DNA of 64,000 nucleotides from SIG459 sp045538735 (GCA_045538735.1 JAZSRY010000011.1:4801-68800); one strand, 5' to 3'. Counted from the stretch's first letter, positions 1 to 10,380 are shown. Translations and numbers: made by a program. Notes: generated by a model not told the origin, from the letters alone.

Positions 1-1
1 T

Positions 2-3000
2 ATACTCAGTAACGGCCTCCATATGGCTGCTGTGTATTCAGAACCTGTACATTTTGAAAATAACGGAGTATGGGCGGAGATAGATAATACACTTAAGCTC
101 ACTGCAACCCGTTCAGGAAGTGCATATACAAACACTGCCGGAGATTGGCAGGTTTCGTTGCCTCAGAACCTGAATGACGAAGCCGCAGTTACACTTGCGA
201 AAGACGGGTACACCCTGAGCTTTTATATGTCCGGTGAACTCAAAAACATCGGAACTGAAGTTATGGCAAGTATGGCAACTGCAAGCATGGAGGAGAGCGA
301 AACTGCTACTTATGAATTGAGCGCGGTGCAAGCTTCTGCAGCCTCCATTGAAGAAGTTGATATGACCGAGGCTCTTACTGAGATAGATCACGAAGATACT
401 GTGCTTGAGAACCTGGTATCCACTCTTCGCTACGCTGATGTTTATCCCAATACAGACATCGTATACGAACTGAATGCGGCTCGGCTGAAGGAATCTATAA
501 TAATGGGTCATTATGATTCTGACCTTCGCGGATACAGCTACATTCTCAATGTGGGAGATATGGTTCCAGTATTGGATGATGATAACAACATCAGCCTTTA
601 CGATTCCAAGGGAGAGGAACTGATATTCTATATTCCCGCACCCTATCTCGTTGATAGCGTAGGAGAACATAATTTTGACATAGGTGTCGAACTTGAAGGT
701 TCTTCTGGAGAGTACGAACTCAAATATATACTGCCTTCCTCCTGGCTGGCGGACGAGGATCGCCAGTGGCCTGTAGTACTGGACCCCATTGTTCAGGCGG
801 AAACCAATACCGGCAATATAAGAGACATTGCTCTTTACACAAAGACCTATTTGTCAAGCGGCAACGGAATCCTGCAGTGCGGTAACCATAGTTCCTGGGG
901 CGTTGGACGTTGCTTCCTCATGCTCAGCAGAATTCCGAAACTTACTTCTGCTGATGTTATTGTCGGCGCATCCATAAGACTGTTTAAGCCTTATCCTTCC
1001 TCTAACGGTTCTTGCAGCGTTGAAGTTCATAAGGTGAACGGAACCTGGAAATCTGAAACAATCACGTGGAACAATAAGCCGGGATTTGATCCGCACATTG
1101 AAGACTATGTTAATTGCAGCAGAGACGGTTTTTATAGTTGGGATGTCACTGATATCGTTCGCGGATGGTATACAGGCGCAAATACCGGTATGATGTTCAA
1201 GGCGGATGATGCTGCAGAGAGTGCGTCCAACACTTGGAAACAGTTCTATTCGTCTGACTATAGCTATACCTATTTGCCCCTTCTTAATATTGTTTTCAGA
1301 AACAATAACGGACTTGAGGGCTATTGGGACTATACTTCTGCATCTGCCGGTAGAGCAGGTACCGGATATGTCAACAGCTATACCGGCAACCTGGTATGGG
1401 TCCATAATGACATAGGCTTTGGCGGCAATAGGATGCCCGTTTCCATTAGCCATATTTACAATGCAAACGACAGCACCAAGAACACTTTTGGATTGGGCAA
1501 TGGTTGGCGCACCAACTTTAACCAGCAGGTTTACCAGTGGAGCGCAAACGGAAACTACTATATTTGGGAAGATTCCGACGGGACATCTCATTACTTCCTA
1601 TATGAATCGGCAAATACATACAAAGATGAAGACGGTTTGGAACTGACACTTACCACTAATGGAAGCGGCAACAAAAAATTCTGCATAACCGATAAAAACG
1701 GAAATGTATCCTATTTCGACACCTACGGACGTCTTACGGAGCAGAAAAACAACCAACAAACACCAAGCAGCATTACAATTACATATACAACTGCGACCGG
1801 AAAGATGATTGCCTCGGTGACCGATGGCGCAGGCAGAGTTTATGAGTTCGTCTACAATAGCAGCAATCTTCTGAGCCGTATCAAATATAAGGGCACAGGC
1901 AACGATGAACTCAGCTATGTAGAATATAATTATACAAACTCTAACCTTACCTCAATCAAGGATAAGGATGGAGCAATTTCTCAGTATACCTATACCACAA
2001 ATAACATTCTCAGCAGTATTGAAGATCTTAACGGATATAAGCTCACATATACATACACAACTTTGGCGACGGATATGCCCAGCAGAGTTCGTACTGTTGA
2101 GGAAAGTGACGGCACAGCTGCAGGCGGATGCCTGACATTTGACTATGCACATAACCAGACCACTATTACAGATTACAGCGGCAATGTACAGATAATGCAG
2201 TTTAATAACTGGGGCAATACAGTGTCTGTTCAGGATGACCAGGGACGGGCACAGTATTCGCAGTATGCAATCGAAGATGCAGCTGATGTTGATTCTGCCG
2301 TGGCAGCGGACTCCTCTGCCAAAGGAAATCAGCTGAGACTGTCCTCCAAACTGCAGAACACTGTTGGCAATATACTCAATAACAGTAGCTTTGATGGTGA
2401 GAACTCATGGACTGCCACATCAACCGATGTCACTGTCGCCATATCCGCTGCGGAGGGGTATATGGGAGGAAAGTCCCTTGCGGTGACACGTTCTGCCGCA
2501 GGAACGGCCGAAGGTGCGCAAAGCCCCTCCTTTGATGCGGAAGCGGGAAAGACTTATACCTTCTCTGCTTATGTGAAGACAGGCACAGGTTCTGCGTATC
2601 TTGCCTTGAACGGTGGTGGAGTTTCCGCATCGAGTGAAATTCTCCCCGGCGGCAAGGACTGGACAAGACTGGAAGTTTCCTATACTGCAGTTGCCGATAC
2701 CACGGTTACCGCCCGCCTGATGACAGCTGAAGCAGGCACCGTTTATATTGACTGTGTGCAGGTTGAGGAGGCGCCCACGGCAAGCCGATATAATCTCATT
2801 GAAAACGGAGACTTCCGATACGCCACCAATTGGTCAGATACGAGCGGATATACCACGGCAGCAACGGAAGAGATAGACGCTGCTCCCGCACCTCAGCTGA
2901 GTGAAAATGTATATAAAATAGACGGTTCTTATAATTCTGTAAAACGCCTTTCTCAGACGCTGCAGCTCAGCGGTGACGCAGGAGACACCTTCGTCGCAGC

Positions 3001-5896
3001 CGCTTGGGCAAAGGGATATTCTGCGCCTCTTGACTCCTTCAATGCAGAGGAAAGGGAATTTGCCCTGATCGTCACCTTTAACAATACTGATGCGACGACA
3101 ACAAAGTTCACTGTCGGATTCAATCCTTGCGTAACCGGATGGCAATATACAGCAAAACCGGTGGTGGCAGATAAGGCATATTCCTCCGTTACCGTTGAAT
3201 TGGTCTATGATTATAACGTTAATACTGTATATTTTGACGGCGTGCAGCTGTATAAGGAGGCCTTCGGTACCAGCTATACCTATGATGATGAAGGCAACAT
3301 ACTTAGTGTTAAAAATGTTCAGGGGCAGATTACAAGCTATGAGTACGATCAGAATAATGACCTGATCAAGGCAATTCTCCCCACCGGTGCTGAACTCACC
3401 TATACTTACGACCAGTGGCATAATGTTCTCACTGCCACAACGGAAACGGGCGTTGTCAGCACTTTTGACTACGATGAATGGGGCAACAATACCAAGGTTT
3501 CCATTACAAGTGGCGATAAACCCATTTATGCTGAGGCAGTTTACAGCGATGACGGCAACCGCATTGTATCCACAACCGATGCTGCCGGAATGGTTACAAG
3601 CTACGGCTACGATCCGGACACCAATGTTCTTGAATGGGTACAGTATCCGGAGGATACGGAAGAAACACGCACAAACCACACCTATGACGATATGTACCGT
3701 ATGGCCACGGCAACTACAACTACCGCAGAGGAACTGGCATTCAATGTTGCCTATACCTATGAAAACGACCTGCTTACAAAAGTAACAACCGGATCTATAA
3801 CCTATAACTTTGCCTACGGCGACTTTTCGCTTCGTTCCAGCGTGAGTGTTGGTGATATGGTGCTGGCAGAATATACCTATACACCCCGCACAAATTATCT
3901 TTCCGCTCTTGACTATGGAAATGATGGTGAAGTACAATACACTTATGATGTGCGGGGTCGTGTAACAGCACAGACATACGAAGATGGAGATACCGTTACT
4001 TATAGGTATGATAATAACGGCGCTCTTGCATCTGTAACAGATTCTGCTACAGGGATAACAACAACCTATTACTACGACTTCACCGACCGCTTGATGAAGT
4101 ATGTAGATAGCAGTGCGGGATATACTCATTCTGTTGGCTATACTTATGACGCCATCAATAATCTCACAGCATTGGTGGAAACCATAAATGGCGAGAGCTA
4201 TACAACTTCTTATGAATATGACGATGATAATCGCCTTGAAGAGGTTGCTAACGGCAGTGCAGCCCGAGCATACACCTATGATAACAGTGGCAGACTGAGC
4301 ACCCAGACCACAAAACACGGCGATACCGAAATACTGACCAACAGCTTCACCTATCGTAATATGAATCGCCTTACAGACACCGGTGCAACGATAGAAACTG
4401 CAACAAGTCAGGTGGAAACTCTTGTCGTGGATGCCGCAGGCTATGACCGCACATTCACTTATACCTATGATGATAACGGCAACATAGAGTCTATTACCGA
4501 AGGAGATAATACAACCACCTATCATTATGACAGCGTAGGTCAGCTTCTCCGCGAGGATAATCAAGCCGTGGGAAAAACCTGGGTTTGGACTTATGATAAC
4601 GCAGGAAACATACTTAGCCGCACAGAGTACGCATATGCCGTGGGTGAGCTTGGCGAAGCCATAGACACGGTAAATTACACTTACGATGAAGCTGATTGGA
4701 AAGACCTGCTTATTGCGTACGACGGAGTCGCGATTAGCTACGACGAAATCGGCAACCCGCTGAATGACGGCACATGGACTTACACCTGGGAACACGGCCG
4801 CGAGCTTGCTTCTATGTCCGATGGCACAAATACCTGGAACTACACCTACGATGCCAACGGCCTTCGTACAAGCCGAAGCAATGGAACTGCAAACTATACC
4901 TATGTGTATAACGGCGGCAGCTTGACGCAGATGACTCGCAGCCAGGATGGCCAGGACCAGGATGATGTTCTTTACTTCGCTTATGCCAATGGAATGCCCA
5001 TGTCTGTCACCTATAACGGCACGGTGTACTACTATGTTACCAACCTGCAAGGCGACATTGTGGCCATAATCGATTCCGACGGAGAACTTGTGGTTGAGTA
5101 TTCCTACAACGCATGGGGACTGCCTCTCACTACAACAGGAACGATGGCGGAATCTCTTGGAGCGGTCAATCCTTTGTGCTATCGTGGCTACTGCTATGAC
5201 AGTGAGTCGGGATTGTATTACCTGCAGAGCAGATATTACGATCCCGAGGTCTGCAGATTCATCAACGCGGATGGGTTCGCCTCAACTGGTCAGGGGTTCC
5301 TCGGCTACAATATGTTTGCATATTGTGTGAACAACCCAATTCTCTACTATGATAGTAGTGGAGACAAACCGAGAGTTGCCATATTCAAGGGGTACCATAA
5401 CAAGGTTCGTGATGATGTGGCAGAAGAGTTTGGTTACTATAGTGAGGTATATGTAAAAAACGGCACGAACAGAGGTTTTTTAGATCTTTATGATGCATCA
5501 ACAGGCTGCTTCTATGAGATTAAGCATGAGGTTGTTTCCCTTGACTGGCATAACTCGCAGCAACGTAATAAATATATGGGCGCAACTGTTGAAGATCGAA
5601 GATTTAAGGGCTTAGAACTCGGTCAGGTTGTTCCTGGTACCCAGTATATTGAAGATGTTATTTATTGTGATGATTATAACATTATCTACCATACTTCGCA
5701 TGATCCACTTACCCCTGAATTGATAGTATACCGTATTGACAAAAAGCCTGAAAATAGAACATCGAACGTTAATAATCAAGATGTTGCACTCGGTGCTTTT
5801 GCGGCAGTGGGGATGCTGGGTACAATGGGTATGGCTGGGTGGTTTGGCTCACCAACACCGGGATCTAGGAATCCGATTATGAATGTTATTAAGTAG
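2..5896 (+). CDS. RHS/YD-repeat surface protein with C-terminal nuclease-like toxin tip (5' partial)
   Basis: Giant repeat protein whose reading frame is open to the left edge, so the true start and signal peptide probably lie outside; the first in-window ATG is at 23. Residues from that Met: about 250-425 is a DNRLRE-type (LEA-like) domain; about 450-1770 is rich in YD repeats (YTYD, YEYD, Y.YDxxG); about 785-1080 holds two carbohydrate-binding-module-like segments interrupting the repeats. The RHS core signature (ESGLYYLQSRYYDPEVCRFI) lies near 1727-1747. The last ~170 residues differ from the rest and contain LDLYDASTGCFYEIKHE, a D-x(n)-E-x-K arrangement typical of PD-(D/E)XK nucleases. 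RHS proteins encapsulate and deliver C-terminal toxins; here a contact-dependent nuclease is inferred. RHS identity is certain, toxin class moderately so. Confidence 0.9.
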   Translation: MLSNGLHMAAVYSEPVHFENNGVWAEIDNTLKLTATRSGSAYTNTAGDWQVSLPQNLNDEAAVTLAKDGYTLSFYMSGELKNIGTEVMASMATASMEESETATYELSAVQASAASIEEVDMTEALTEIDHEDTVLENLVSTLRYADVYPNTDIVYELNAARLKESIIMGHYDSDLRGYSYILNVGDMVPVLDDDNNISLYDSKGEELIFYIPAPYLVDSVGEHNFDIGVELEGSSGEYELKYILPSSWLADEDRQWPVVLDPIVQAETNTGNIRDIALYTKTYLSSGNGILQCGNHSSWGVGRCFLMLSRIPKLTSADVIVGASIRLFKPYPSSNGSCSVEVHKVNGTWKSETITWNNKPGFDPHIEDYVNCSRDGFYSWDVTDIVRGWYTGANTGMMFKADDAAESASNTWKQFYSSDYSYTYLPLLNIVFRNNNGLEGYWDYTSASAGRAGTGYVNSYTGNLVWVHNDIGFGGNRMPVSISHIYNANDSTKNTFGLGNGWRTNFNQQVYQWSANGNYYIWEDSDGTSHYFLYESANTYKDEDGLELTLTTNGSGNKKFCITDKNGNVSYFDTYGRLTEQKNNQQTPSSITITYTTATGKMIASVTDGAGRVYEFVYNSSNLLSRIKYKGTGNDELSYVEYNYTNSNLTSIKDKDGAISQYTYTTNNILSSIEDLNGYKLTYTYTTLATDMPSRVRTVEESDGTAAGGCLTFDYAHNQTTITDYSGNVQIMQFNNWGNTVSVQDDQGRAQYSQYAIEDAADVDSAVAADSSAKGNQLRLSSKLQNTVGNILNNSSFDGENSWTATSTDVTVAISAAEGYMGGKSLAVTRSAAGTAEGAQSPSFDAEAGKTYTFSAYVKTGTGSAYLALNGGGVSASSEILPGGKDWTRLEVSYTAVADTTVTARLMTAEAGTVYIDCVQVEEAPTASRYNLIENGDFRYATNWSDTSGYTTAATEEIDAAPAPQLSENVYKIDGSYNSVKRLSQTLQLSGDAGDTFVAAAWAKGYSAPLDSFNAEEREFALIVTFNNTDATTTKFTVGFNPCVTGWQYTAKPVVADKAYSSVTVELVYDYNVNTVYFDGVQLYKEAFGTSYTYDDEGNILSVKNVQGQITSYEYDQNNDLIKAILPTGAELTYTYDQWHNVLTATTETGVVSTFDYDEWGNNTKVSITSGDKPIYAEAVYSDDGNRIVSTTDAAGMVTSYGYDPDTNVLEWVQYPEDTEETRTNHTYDDMYRMATATTTTAEELAFNVAYTYENDLLTKVTTGSITYNFAYGDFSLRSSVSVGDMVLAEYTYTPRTNYLSALDYGNDGEVQYTYDVRGRVTAQTYEDGDTVTYRYDNNGALASVTDSATGITTTYYYDFTDRLMKYVDSSAGYTHSVGYTYDAINNLTALVETINGESYTTSYEYDDDNRLEEVANGSAARAYTYDNSGRLSTQTTKHGDTEILTNSFTYRNMNRLTDTGATIETATSQVETLVVDAAGYDRTFTYTYDDNGNIESITEGDNTTTYHYDSVGQLLREDNQAVGKTWVWTYDNAGNILSRTEYAYAVGELGEAIDTVNYTYDEADWKDLLIAYDGVAISYDEIGNPLNDGTWTYTWEHGRELASMSDGTNTWNYTYDANGLRTSRSNGTANYTYVYNGGSLTQMTRSQDGQDQDDVLYFAYANGMPMSVTYNGTVYYYVTNLQGDIVAIIDSDGELVVEYSYNAWGLPLTTTGTMAESLGAVNPLCYRGYCYDSESGLYYLQSRYYDPEVCRFINADGFASTGQGFLGYNMFAYCVNNPILYYDSSGDKPRVAIFKGYHNKVRDDVAEEFGYYSEVYVKNGTNRGFLDLYDASTGCFYEIKHEVVSLDWHNSQQRNKYMGATVEDRRFKGLELGQVVPGTQYIEDVIYCDDYNIIYHTSHDPLTPELIVYRIDKKPENRTSNVNNQDVALGAFAAVGMLGTMGMAGWFGSPTPGSRNPIMNVIK

Positions 5897-5931
5897 TTCT
5901 CGTTATGCGGCAGGCTATAGAGGTGATATCA

Positions 5932-7089
5932 ATGTGTGGAAACTTGGAATCCACAGCAATGTTTAAAAACGCAATTTATGATAGCAGAATGCTTACATCA
6001 TCATGTTTCTTCTATAGACTCAGTAGAGAAGATGTAGAAGCACTTACCATGGATGTAGCAAACTGGATTTGTGATCTGCTTGATGGGAACTTTGTGGTCG
6101 ACTGGACACTTGACAGTAGACGACTTAGATCAAATACCAATTTCATAAGAAAACTGGAGCAGAAGTTGCAAAGAAAGGAAGATGGTTGGTACTTCAGTTC
6201 CGATGGTTTTGTTAGAAGTAAGCTCGTTACCAATCAAGCTCAAATGATGTGGCAACGCAAAGAGGCGCTTAGCTGCTGTAATATTGTAGGCTCTGAATCC
6301 GCAGATTTTTCTAAGTACTTGCAGGAATTATTCTCCAATGGCTGTGTTAGCGACTTGGAATTTTTAGAGAGAATACATAAGCTTCATAATGAACCTAATA
6401 GGTTTTATATTAATAACTGCCGTTATAGGGACTTGTTTTGCTCTTATGGAGCAAAGCAACATCCGCTGCATAAAAATTTATTTAATGTCGACTTCCGTTT
6501 CCATATATATCGCTTTAGCTTGGCAAATTCTATAGATTCGTTTTCCAATATGTTGTTAGGCTATATGAAAAAACTGTCTGAAAAATATATAAATATGAAT
6601 GGGCATATAATGCTGCAACCATACGGTGCCTGCCATATGAGCTATTTTGGAAGAGACAATGCGGTGAATGAGCCAATAGTGGCATACGGATATACCGAAG
6701 ATGAGGTATACAATGCATATTATTTAAGCAGCGTCGAGTGGGCAAATATTGTTTCCCCTCTTAGCAGAACGCGAATACTGTCAGTTACTCCAAAATCAGA
6801 AACCGAAAGTATTCATATTGAAGAAATTCAAGGCGGAGCGCTTCTTGTAAGTTCAAAAAAAGCGATTTCCGAGATTGATGTTAAAGATTTACGCCCAATG
6901 AAAATACTACTGTACGATGCGCTGTACCCCGGGACGAGCAGACGCCATATTCAGCAGTTGTCGTATTCTGCCAAAAAAGGTCTTTTTGGAAATTTTCCCC
7001 GATGTCGCTGGGAAAATGTGCCAATTCTTGAGGGAGAAATAGATGTCGATAATGGATATTTATTATATCGACATCTGTCAAGAAAGTAG
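5932..7089 (+). CDS. Hypothetical protein downstream of RHS toxin (candidate immunity protein)
   Basis: A 385-residue protein beginning 35 bases after the RHS stop. The ATG at 5932 is chosen over one at 5905 because AGAGGTGAT sits just upstream of it. No signal peptide or membrane segment is visible, so it should be cytoplasmic. I do not recognise the family; the sequence is mixed alpha/beta in feel, with several Cys and aromatic residues. Position directly behind a polymorphic-toxin C-terminus is the classical immunity location, but immunity proteins are usually 100-200 residues, so this is long. It could instead be a second unrelated protein. Immunity role is inference from context only. 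Confidence 0.55.
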   Translation: MCGNLESTAMFKNAIYDSRMLTSSCFFYRLSREDVEALTMDVANWICDLLDGNFVVDWTLDSRRLRSNTNFIRKLEQKLQRKEDGWYFSSDGFVRSKLVTNQAQMMWQRKEALSCCNIVGSESADFSKYLQELFSNGCVSDLEFLERIHKLHNEPNRFYINNCRYRDLFCSYGAKQHPLHKNLFNVDFRFHIYRFSLANSIDSFSNMLLGYMKKLSEKYINMNGHIMLQPYGACHMSYFGRDNAVNEPIVAYGYTEDEVYNAYYLSSVEWANIVSPLSRTRILSVTPKSETESIHIEEIQGGALLVSSKKAISEIDVKDLRPMKILLYDALYPGTSRRHIQQLSYSAKKGLFGNFPRCRWENVPILEGEIDVDNGYLLYRHLSRK

Positions 7090-7239
7090 GATCATATTTG
7101 TTTGTCGAGCAAAAGACACCAATCTGGTCAATCAAGCTATAATGGTGGTAAGAAATTCGTCTTCTTGTCCCCAGATCAAGTTATGCTAAAACAATGTAGT
7201 GCGAAAAACTCAAATACAACTTTTCGCTGCGCATGATCA

Positions 7240-7276
7240 GAGGAGTCGGGGATGGACCTCTCGTCCCCGATTCCTC
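7240..7276. repeat. Strong inverted repeat, 12 of 13 bases paired
   Basis: GAGGAGTCGGGGA at 7240-7252 pairs with TCCCCGATTCCTC at 7264-7276 around an 11-base loop, in the gene-poor interval 7090-7694. No T-run follows on either side, so it is not a canonical terminator. A second stem, 7432-7470, lies further on. Apart from these two stems I see no gene in the interval. Confidence 0.6.
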
Positions 7277-7431
7277 AAATCCGAACATAGAAGTCCCACA
7301 AATCGTACATATTTTTACCGACCCAAAACAGCCCCAATTTGCGCTTTTAGCTAATGTACCATCCAAGAATTGTAGTATATTCACCTTGGATACCTTTTGA
7401 AAACTGGCCTAAAATTCGCACGAACACAAAG

Positions 7432-7470
7432 CAAGAAATTGCAGGGCATTTATTGTCCTGCAATTTCTTG
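7432..7470. terminator. Long hairpin, possible terminator
   Basis: CAAGAAATTGCAGG pairs perfectly with CCTGCAATTTCTTG around a short loop. The stem is strong enough to terminate transcription from 5932-7089, but the downstream side is not T-rich, so function is uncertain. Confidence 0.45.
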
Positions 7471-7694
7471 TATGAAAACAATTATGGTTTCATCAACCGA
7501 TAATGATTGAATAATTCTTAAAGAGGTGTTATACTTCGATATGTGCCGACAACTCATGCAGGCAAGGGAGCAAAACTGAATCACCCATATTTTCCAGAGC
7601 GATTCAAGCCATAATCACTACGTAAAATAAGACAAGACTACGAAAAATGTCGTATTCTGTCTAAAAAGGAGGAAAACTCTATTTTTGTCATATC

Positions 7695-8357
7695 ATGAAA
7701 GCATCTTACTTAAACGGTGATTCATTTATGACAAACTCCGAATTGATATTGCGGAGAATATTTGGTGTGACACGGTCAAATATATGCCCTCTCAGTACGG
7801 CAATGGATGTTGTTGGCGAGCTTTTGTTCGAATGCGGTTATTCTATGAATGATATACTTGTCACAAAAGACGTCTATCCGGAAACCGCAAAGCGGCTGGG
7901 AAAGAAAACGGGAGCTGTTTCCAAGAGCATTGAACGCCTTAGTCGGATTTGCTGGGATGCTATGGTTGAACAGGATTTGGTAAGCCTATTTATCGGAAGA
8001 TCACAGAAATACGCGCCTTCGCCCCGCGATCTCCTCGTTTATCTTGCAGTGCATGCACGCATAGGGCGCTCTTTTTTCGAGCTTGCCGAAGAATACCCCG
8101 AAATTCTTTTCCACAGCCCATCGGAAATTGACTTTCTTTTCGGAAACAAACATTTACAAGAAACTTCGGTACGGGGTATCAGTGCAGATGCACCACTGCT
8201 TATGATTTATCGTCTAGCCGGAGGATACAGTGTTATGCCAGTTTGTAAAAGCTGCATGGATGTTCTGGAGCAGGAACGGCTTTTATTCTGCACTGGCTGT
8301 GGGAAATGCGGCGAGGTAGCTCTTGCCGGTTCTAAACCCACAGAAATTAAAGTTTAA
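7695..8357 (+). CDS. Spo0A-C-like helical DNA-binding protein with C-terminal zinc ribbon
   Basis: 220-residue soluble protein. Residues ~15-85 resemble the C-terminal DNA-binding domain of Spo0A: a segment VYPETAKRLGKKTGAVSKSI corresponds to the LYPxIAKxxxTTxSRVERAIR recognition-helix region of that family. The middle is unassigned. The C-terminus has two CxxC pairs (VCKSC and CTGCGKC), suggesting a zinc ribbon. There is no receiver domain, so it is not Spo0A itself; it is probably a phosphorylation-independent regulator or a plasmid/ICE-type accessory regulator. AAAGGAGG occurs about 22 bases upstream of this ATG, rather far, so the real start may be a rare codon slightly upstream. It stands alone and is closed by a strong terminator. 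Confidence 0.55.
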   Translation: MKASYLNGDSFMTNSELILRRIFGVTRSNICPLSTAMDVVGELLFECGYSMNDILVTKDVYPETAKRLGKKTGAVSKSIERLSRICWDAMVEQDLVSLFIGRSQKYAPSPRDLLVYLAVHARIGRSFFELAEEYPEILFHSPSEIDFLFGNKHLQETSVRGISADAPLLMIYRLAGGYSVMPVCKSCMDVLEQERLLFCTGCGKCGEVALAGSKPTEIKV

Positions 8358-8395
8358 TACCCTGAAAGAATGATAATGGTTATTCTTTCAGGGTA
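8358..8395 (+). terminator. Rho-independent terminator
   Basis: TACCCTGAAAGAAT pairs with ATTCTTTCAGGGTA and is followed by TTGTTTATT. It begins at the last base of the stop codon of the Spo0A-C-like gene. Confidence 0.8.
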
Positions 8396-8563
8396 TTGTT
8401 TATTCTCCATCAGTTAATAGGTAAATATATTGTGGTCTCATTTGTGTGTACTTTTGAGTTGCACCATAAATACCGCCGTGTAACACTAACATACTGTAGG
8501 ATGATATATAATTTTTTGAGTGCAAATCGCTAGTCGCGGTTTACTCACCTTCCTGGAGGAAAA

Positions 8564-8591
8564 AGACTGCCATCCATTTGGATGACAGTCT
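8564..8591 (-). terminator. Minus-strand terminator of the 10.4-8.7 kb genes
   Basis: AGACTG-CATCC pairs with GGATG-CAGTCT (one mismatch each side); read on the minus strand the stem is followed by TTTTTCC. It lies about 100 bases beyond the stop of the 8691-9224 gene. Otherwise nothing is visible between 8396 and 8690. Confidence 0.7.
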
Positions 8592-8690
8592 CTTATATAT
8601 GTCTATGTGTTTATATTATTCTGTTAGTTGTTTTAGCTTTTTGTGGAGAATCGAGCTGTAATAGATTAGCTTTATTTATATTTCACTTAC

Positions 8691-9224
8691 TTAACCCGTC
8701 AGATATAGAGAGTAGTCCTCCAGGAACATAAAGGCGTAAAGGCCATCAACTTCCACACACTGAAGTTGACTAATTCCTGGGCCGAGGTTTTCATAAGTGG
8801 GCTGAATATCGCTTATTCCCATATAGAAATGATATCTGGGAAGGTCATTTTCCACATCATAAAAGAGGTTAAATATATAAAAGTCCCGCCGGGCCTTTTC
8901 GGCAAACTCATTGCTCAAAGGACCCGAATTTTTTATCGCAAACCATTCTTCTGTCAAAGTTCTGCTTTCCAGATTAAATTCAGCAAGGAGCGCAGTCCTC
9001 TTGAGCTTCGAGGCAAAGGGCTTCTTAATAATCCCCACAAAATAAAGGTTGTTTTCTTCCTCATCTTGGGCAATGCAATAGTTCCCCTGCTGCATTAAAA
9101 TATTATCGTAATCTACAACTTGCTTCAGATAGGTCTCATAGGGAATCAAATCCGGAACAAAAAGAAGCGCAACGGTCACAATAACCAAAATCACCACAAG
9201 TAATAGCGCGTGTTTTTTCTTCAT
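8691..9224 (-). CDS. Small membrane-anchored hypothetical protein
   Basis: 177 residues with one N-terminal hydrophobic segment (residues ~5-25) after a Lys-rich start, giving a signal-anchor with an extracytoplasmic domain. The rest is acidic and aromatic with no motif I recognise. It follows the secreted protease gene by 25 bases on the same strand and precedes a terminator, so the two are probably one operon. The ribosome binding site is GTGGGTG four bases before the ATG. Possible roles are chaperone, inhibitor or immunity protein for the protease; nothing in the sequence decides this. Confidence 0.55.
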   Translation of the reverse strand: MKKKHALLLVVILVIVTVALLFVPDLIPYETYLKQVVDYDNILMQQGNYCIAQDEEENNLYFVGIIKKPFASKLKRTALLAEFNLESRTLTEEWFAIKNSGPLSNEFAEKARRDFYIFNLFYDVENDLPRYHFYMGISDIQPTYENLGPGISQLQCVEVDGLYAFMFLEDYSLYLTG

Positions 9225-9249
9225 TATTCACCCACAAAATACACTTTAG

Positions 9250-10380
9250 TCATGGCGCAAATGCATATGCGCTACCATTTGTTGTTAAAGATGCAATCAA
9301 CTCAATATCTCTATATCCAGGCCATCCATAGTGAACCTTATATACCAATGATGATCCGGACCCTGTATATCCATAAATTACAACAGCATGGGATATATTG
9401 GTTGTATTGTCTTGTGCATTTAGAACACTGCCAAACAGCAATACTGGGCGACCGTTATTAATATAACCCGTTATAGTGTTATCAGTCGGAAGAGCTGTGT
9501 GCTGATAATGCGTTGCATTCATACCTATGAGTGAAAGATAGCGCGTATTAACATTTCTAATTGTGTGCGCATAGGAAGTAGTCACACTGTATCCCAAGTC
9601 TTGACCTATACTAATTAGATATTGTGTAAATGCAGGTCCCGTAAATGCGTGTGTAGAATCTAAATATAAGCTGTCATTAATATAGCCATCATTCCAGACA
9701 TAATCCGCATACAGGAGCATTAATCCTAACCCTATATATCCGCAACATCCATTGGATCCAGGGGGGACATAATATCCCATTTGCGTTTCAGAATATAGCC
9801 TATACAATACTGAGTAATACGGAATATATGTATATGACGTTGTCGCACTGACACTTCGCAAGGAAGAGTCCACTGTTCCTTTTTCGATATAATTAAGTAC
9901 TTTGCTATTTTTCACGCTCATCAACTTCTGGTACATAGTTTCTGATTCATTCGCAAGTATATCTTTGGCGGATATGTCTATTGTTTCATCAAGCACGGTG
10001 TGTGAATACTTGTTCCCTATTTTCTGATAATATGCTGTCGGGCCACCATAATAAAGATTATCTGTTATCCCCTGATATGGAGACGGTGCGGATGGTGAGC
10101 TCTCAACAAAAACTCCGGAAGCATCGTGATAAATAAAATAGCCGGAAGGAGAACATTCCACCACAGTATACTTATTCCCAGAAAAATCATGGACGACTTT
10201 GGTGTTAGAAACTGAAAGGTCACATTCAGTTTCTATACTATCAGCCTTCATTTCGAATAGTTCCATTTGCCGCAGACTCCTGTTAGTATCAATGGCTGTA
10301 TTGGCGGCACTAACATTGGTAAACAAAGCAGTCATTAGAAATATAGCCATTACAAAACTTGTTATACGTTTCTTCAACAT
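9250..10380 (-). CDS. Secreted papain-like cysteine peptidase (C39/C10-like)
   Basis: 376 residues with a signal peptide (KKR, hydrophobic core, VSA-A cleavage near residue 25). The C-terminal half looks like a papain-fold peptidase: GSNGCCGYIGLGL (Cys212/213) gives the nucleophile in a small-residue helix start, ISHAVVIYGY gives His331, and VHYGWPGY near 349-356 matches the VNWGWGG-type third motif, with the usual Asn apparently replaced by His350. The N-terminal half (~30-180) is probably a propeptide. The start has a clear AAAGGAGG site. It is encoded on the same strand as the peptide-maturation genes at 15-18 kb and might trim an exported peptide, but this link is conjecture; general secreted protease is equally possible. 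Confidence 0.65.
   Translation of the reverse strand: MLKKRITSFVMAIFLMTALFTNVSAANTAIDTNRSLRQMELFEMKADSIETECDLSVSNTKVVHDFSGNKYTVVECSPSGYFIYHDASGVFVESSPSAPSPYQGITDNLYYGGPTAYYQKIGNKYSHTVLDETIDISAKDILANESETMYQKLMSVKNSKVLNYIEKGTVDSSLRSVSATTSYTYIPYYSVLYRLYSETQMGYYVPPGSNGCCGYIGLGLMLLYADYVWNDGYINDSLYLDSTHAFTGPAFTQYLISIGQDLGYSVTTSYAHTIRNVNTRYLSLIGMNATHYQHTALPTDNTITGYINNGRPVLLFGSVLNAQDNTTNISHAVVIYGYTGSGSSLVYKVHYGWPGYRDIELIASLTTNGSAYAFAP

Noticed and set aside
2834..5050. 738-codon open frame antisense to the RHS gene
   Set aside because: It is the mirror of the YD repeats; composition is Ile/Cys/Val-rich and no ribosome site or motif is present.
7181..7384. 67-codon minus-strand frame over the 7240-7276 hairpin
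   Set aside because: No ribosome site; the frame is built on the inverted repeat.
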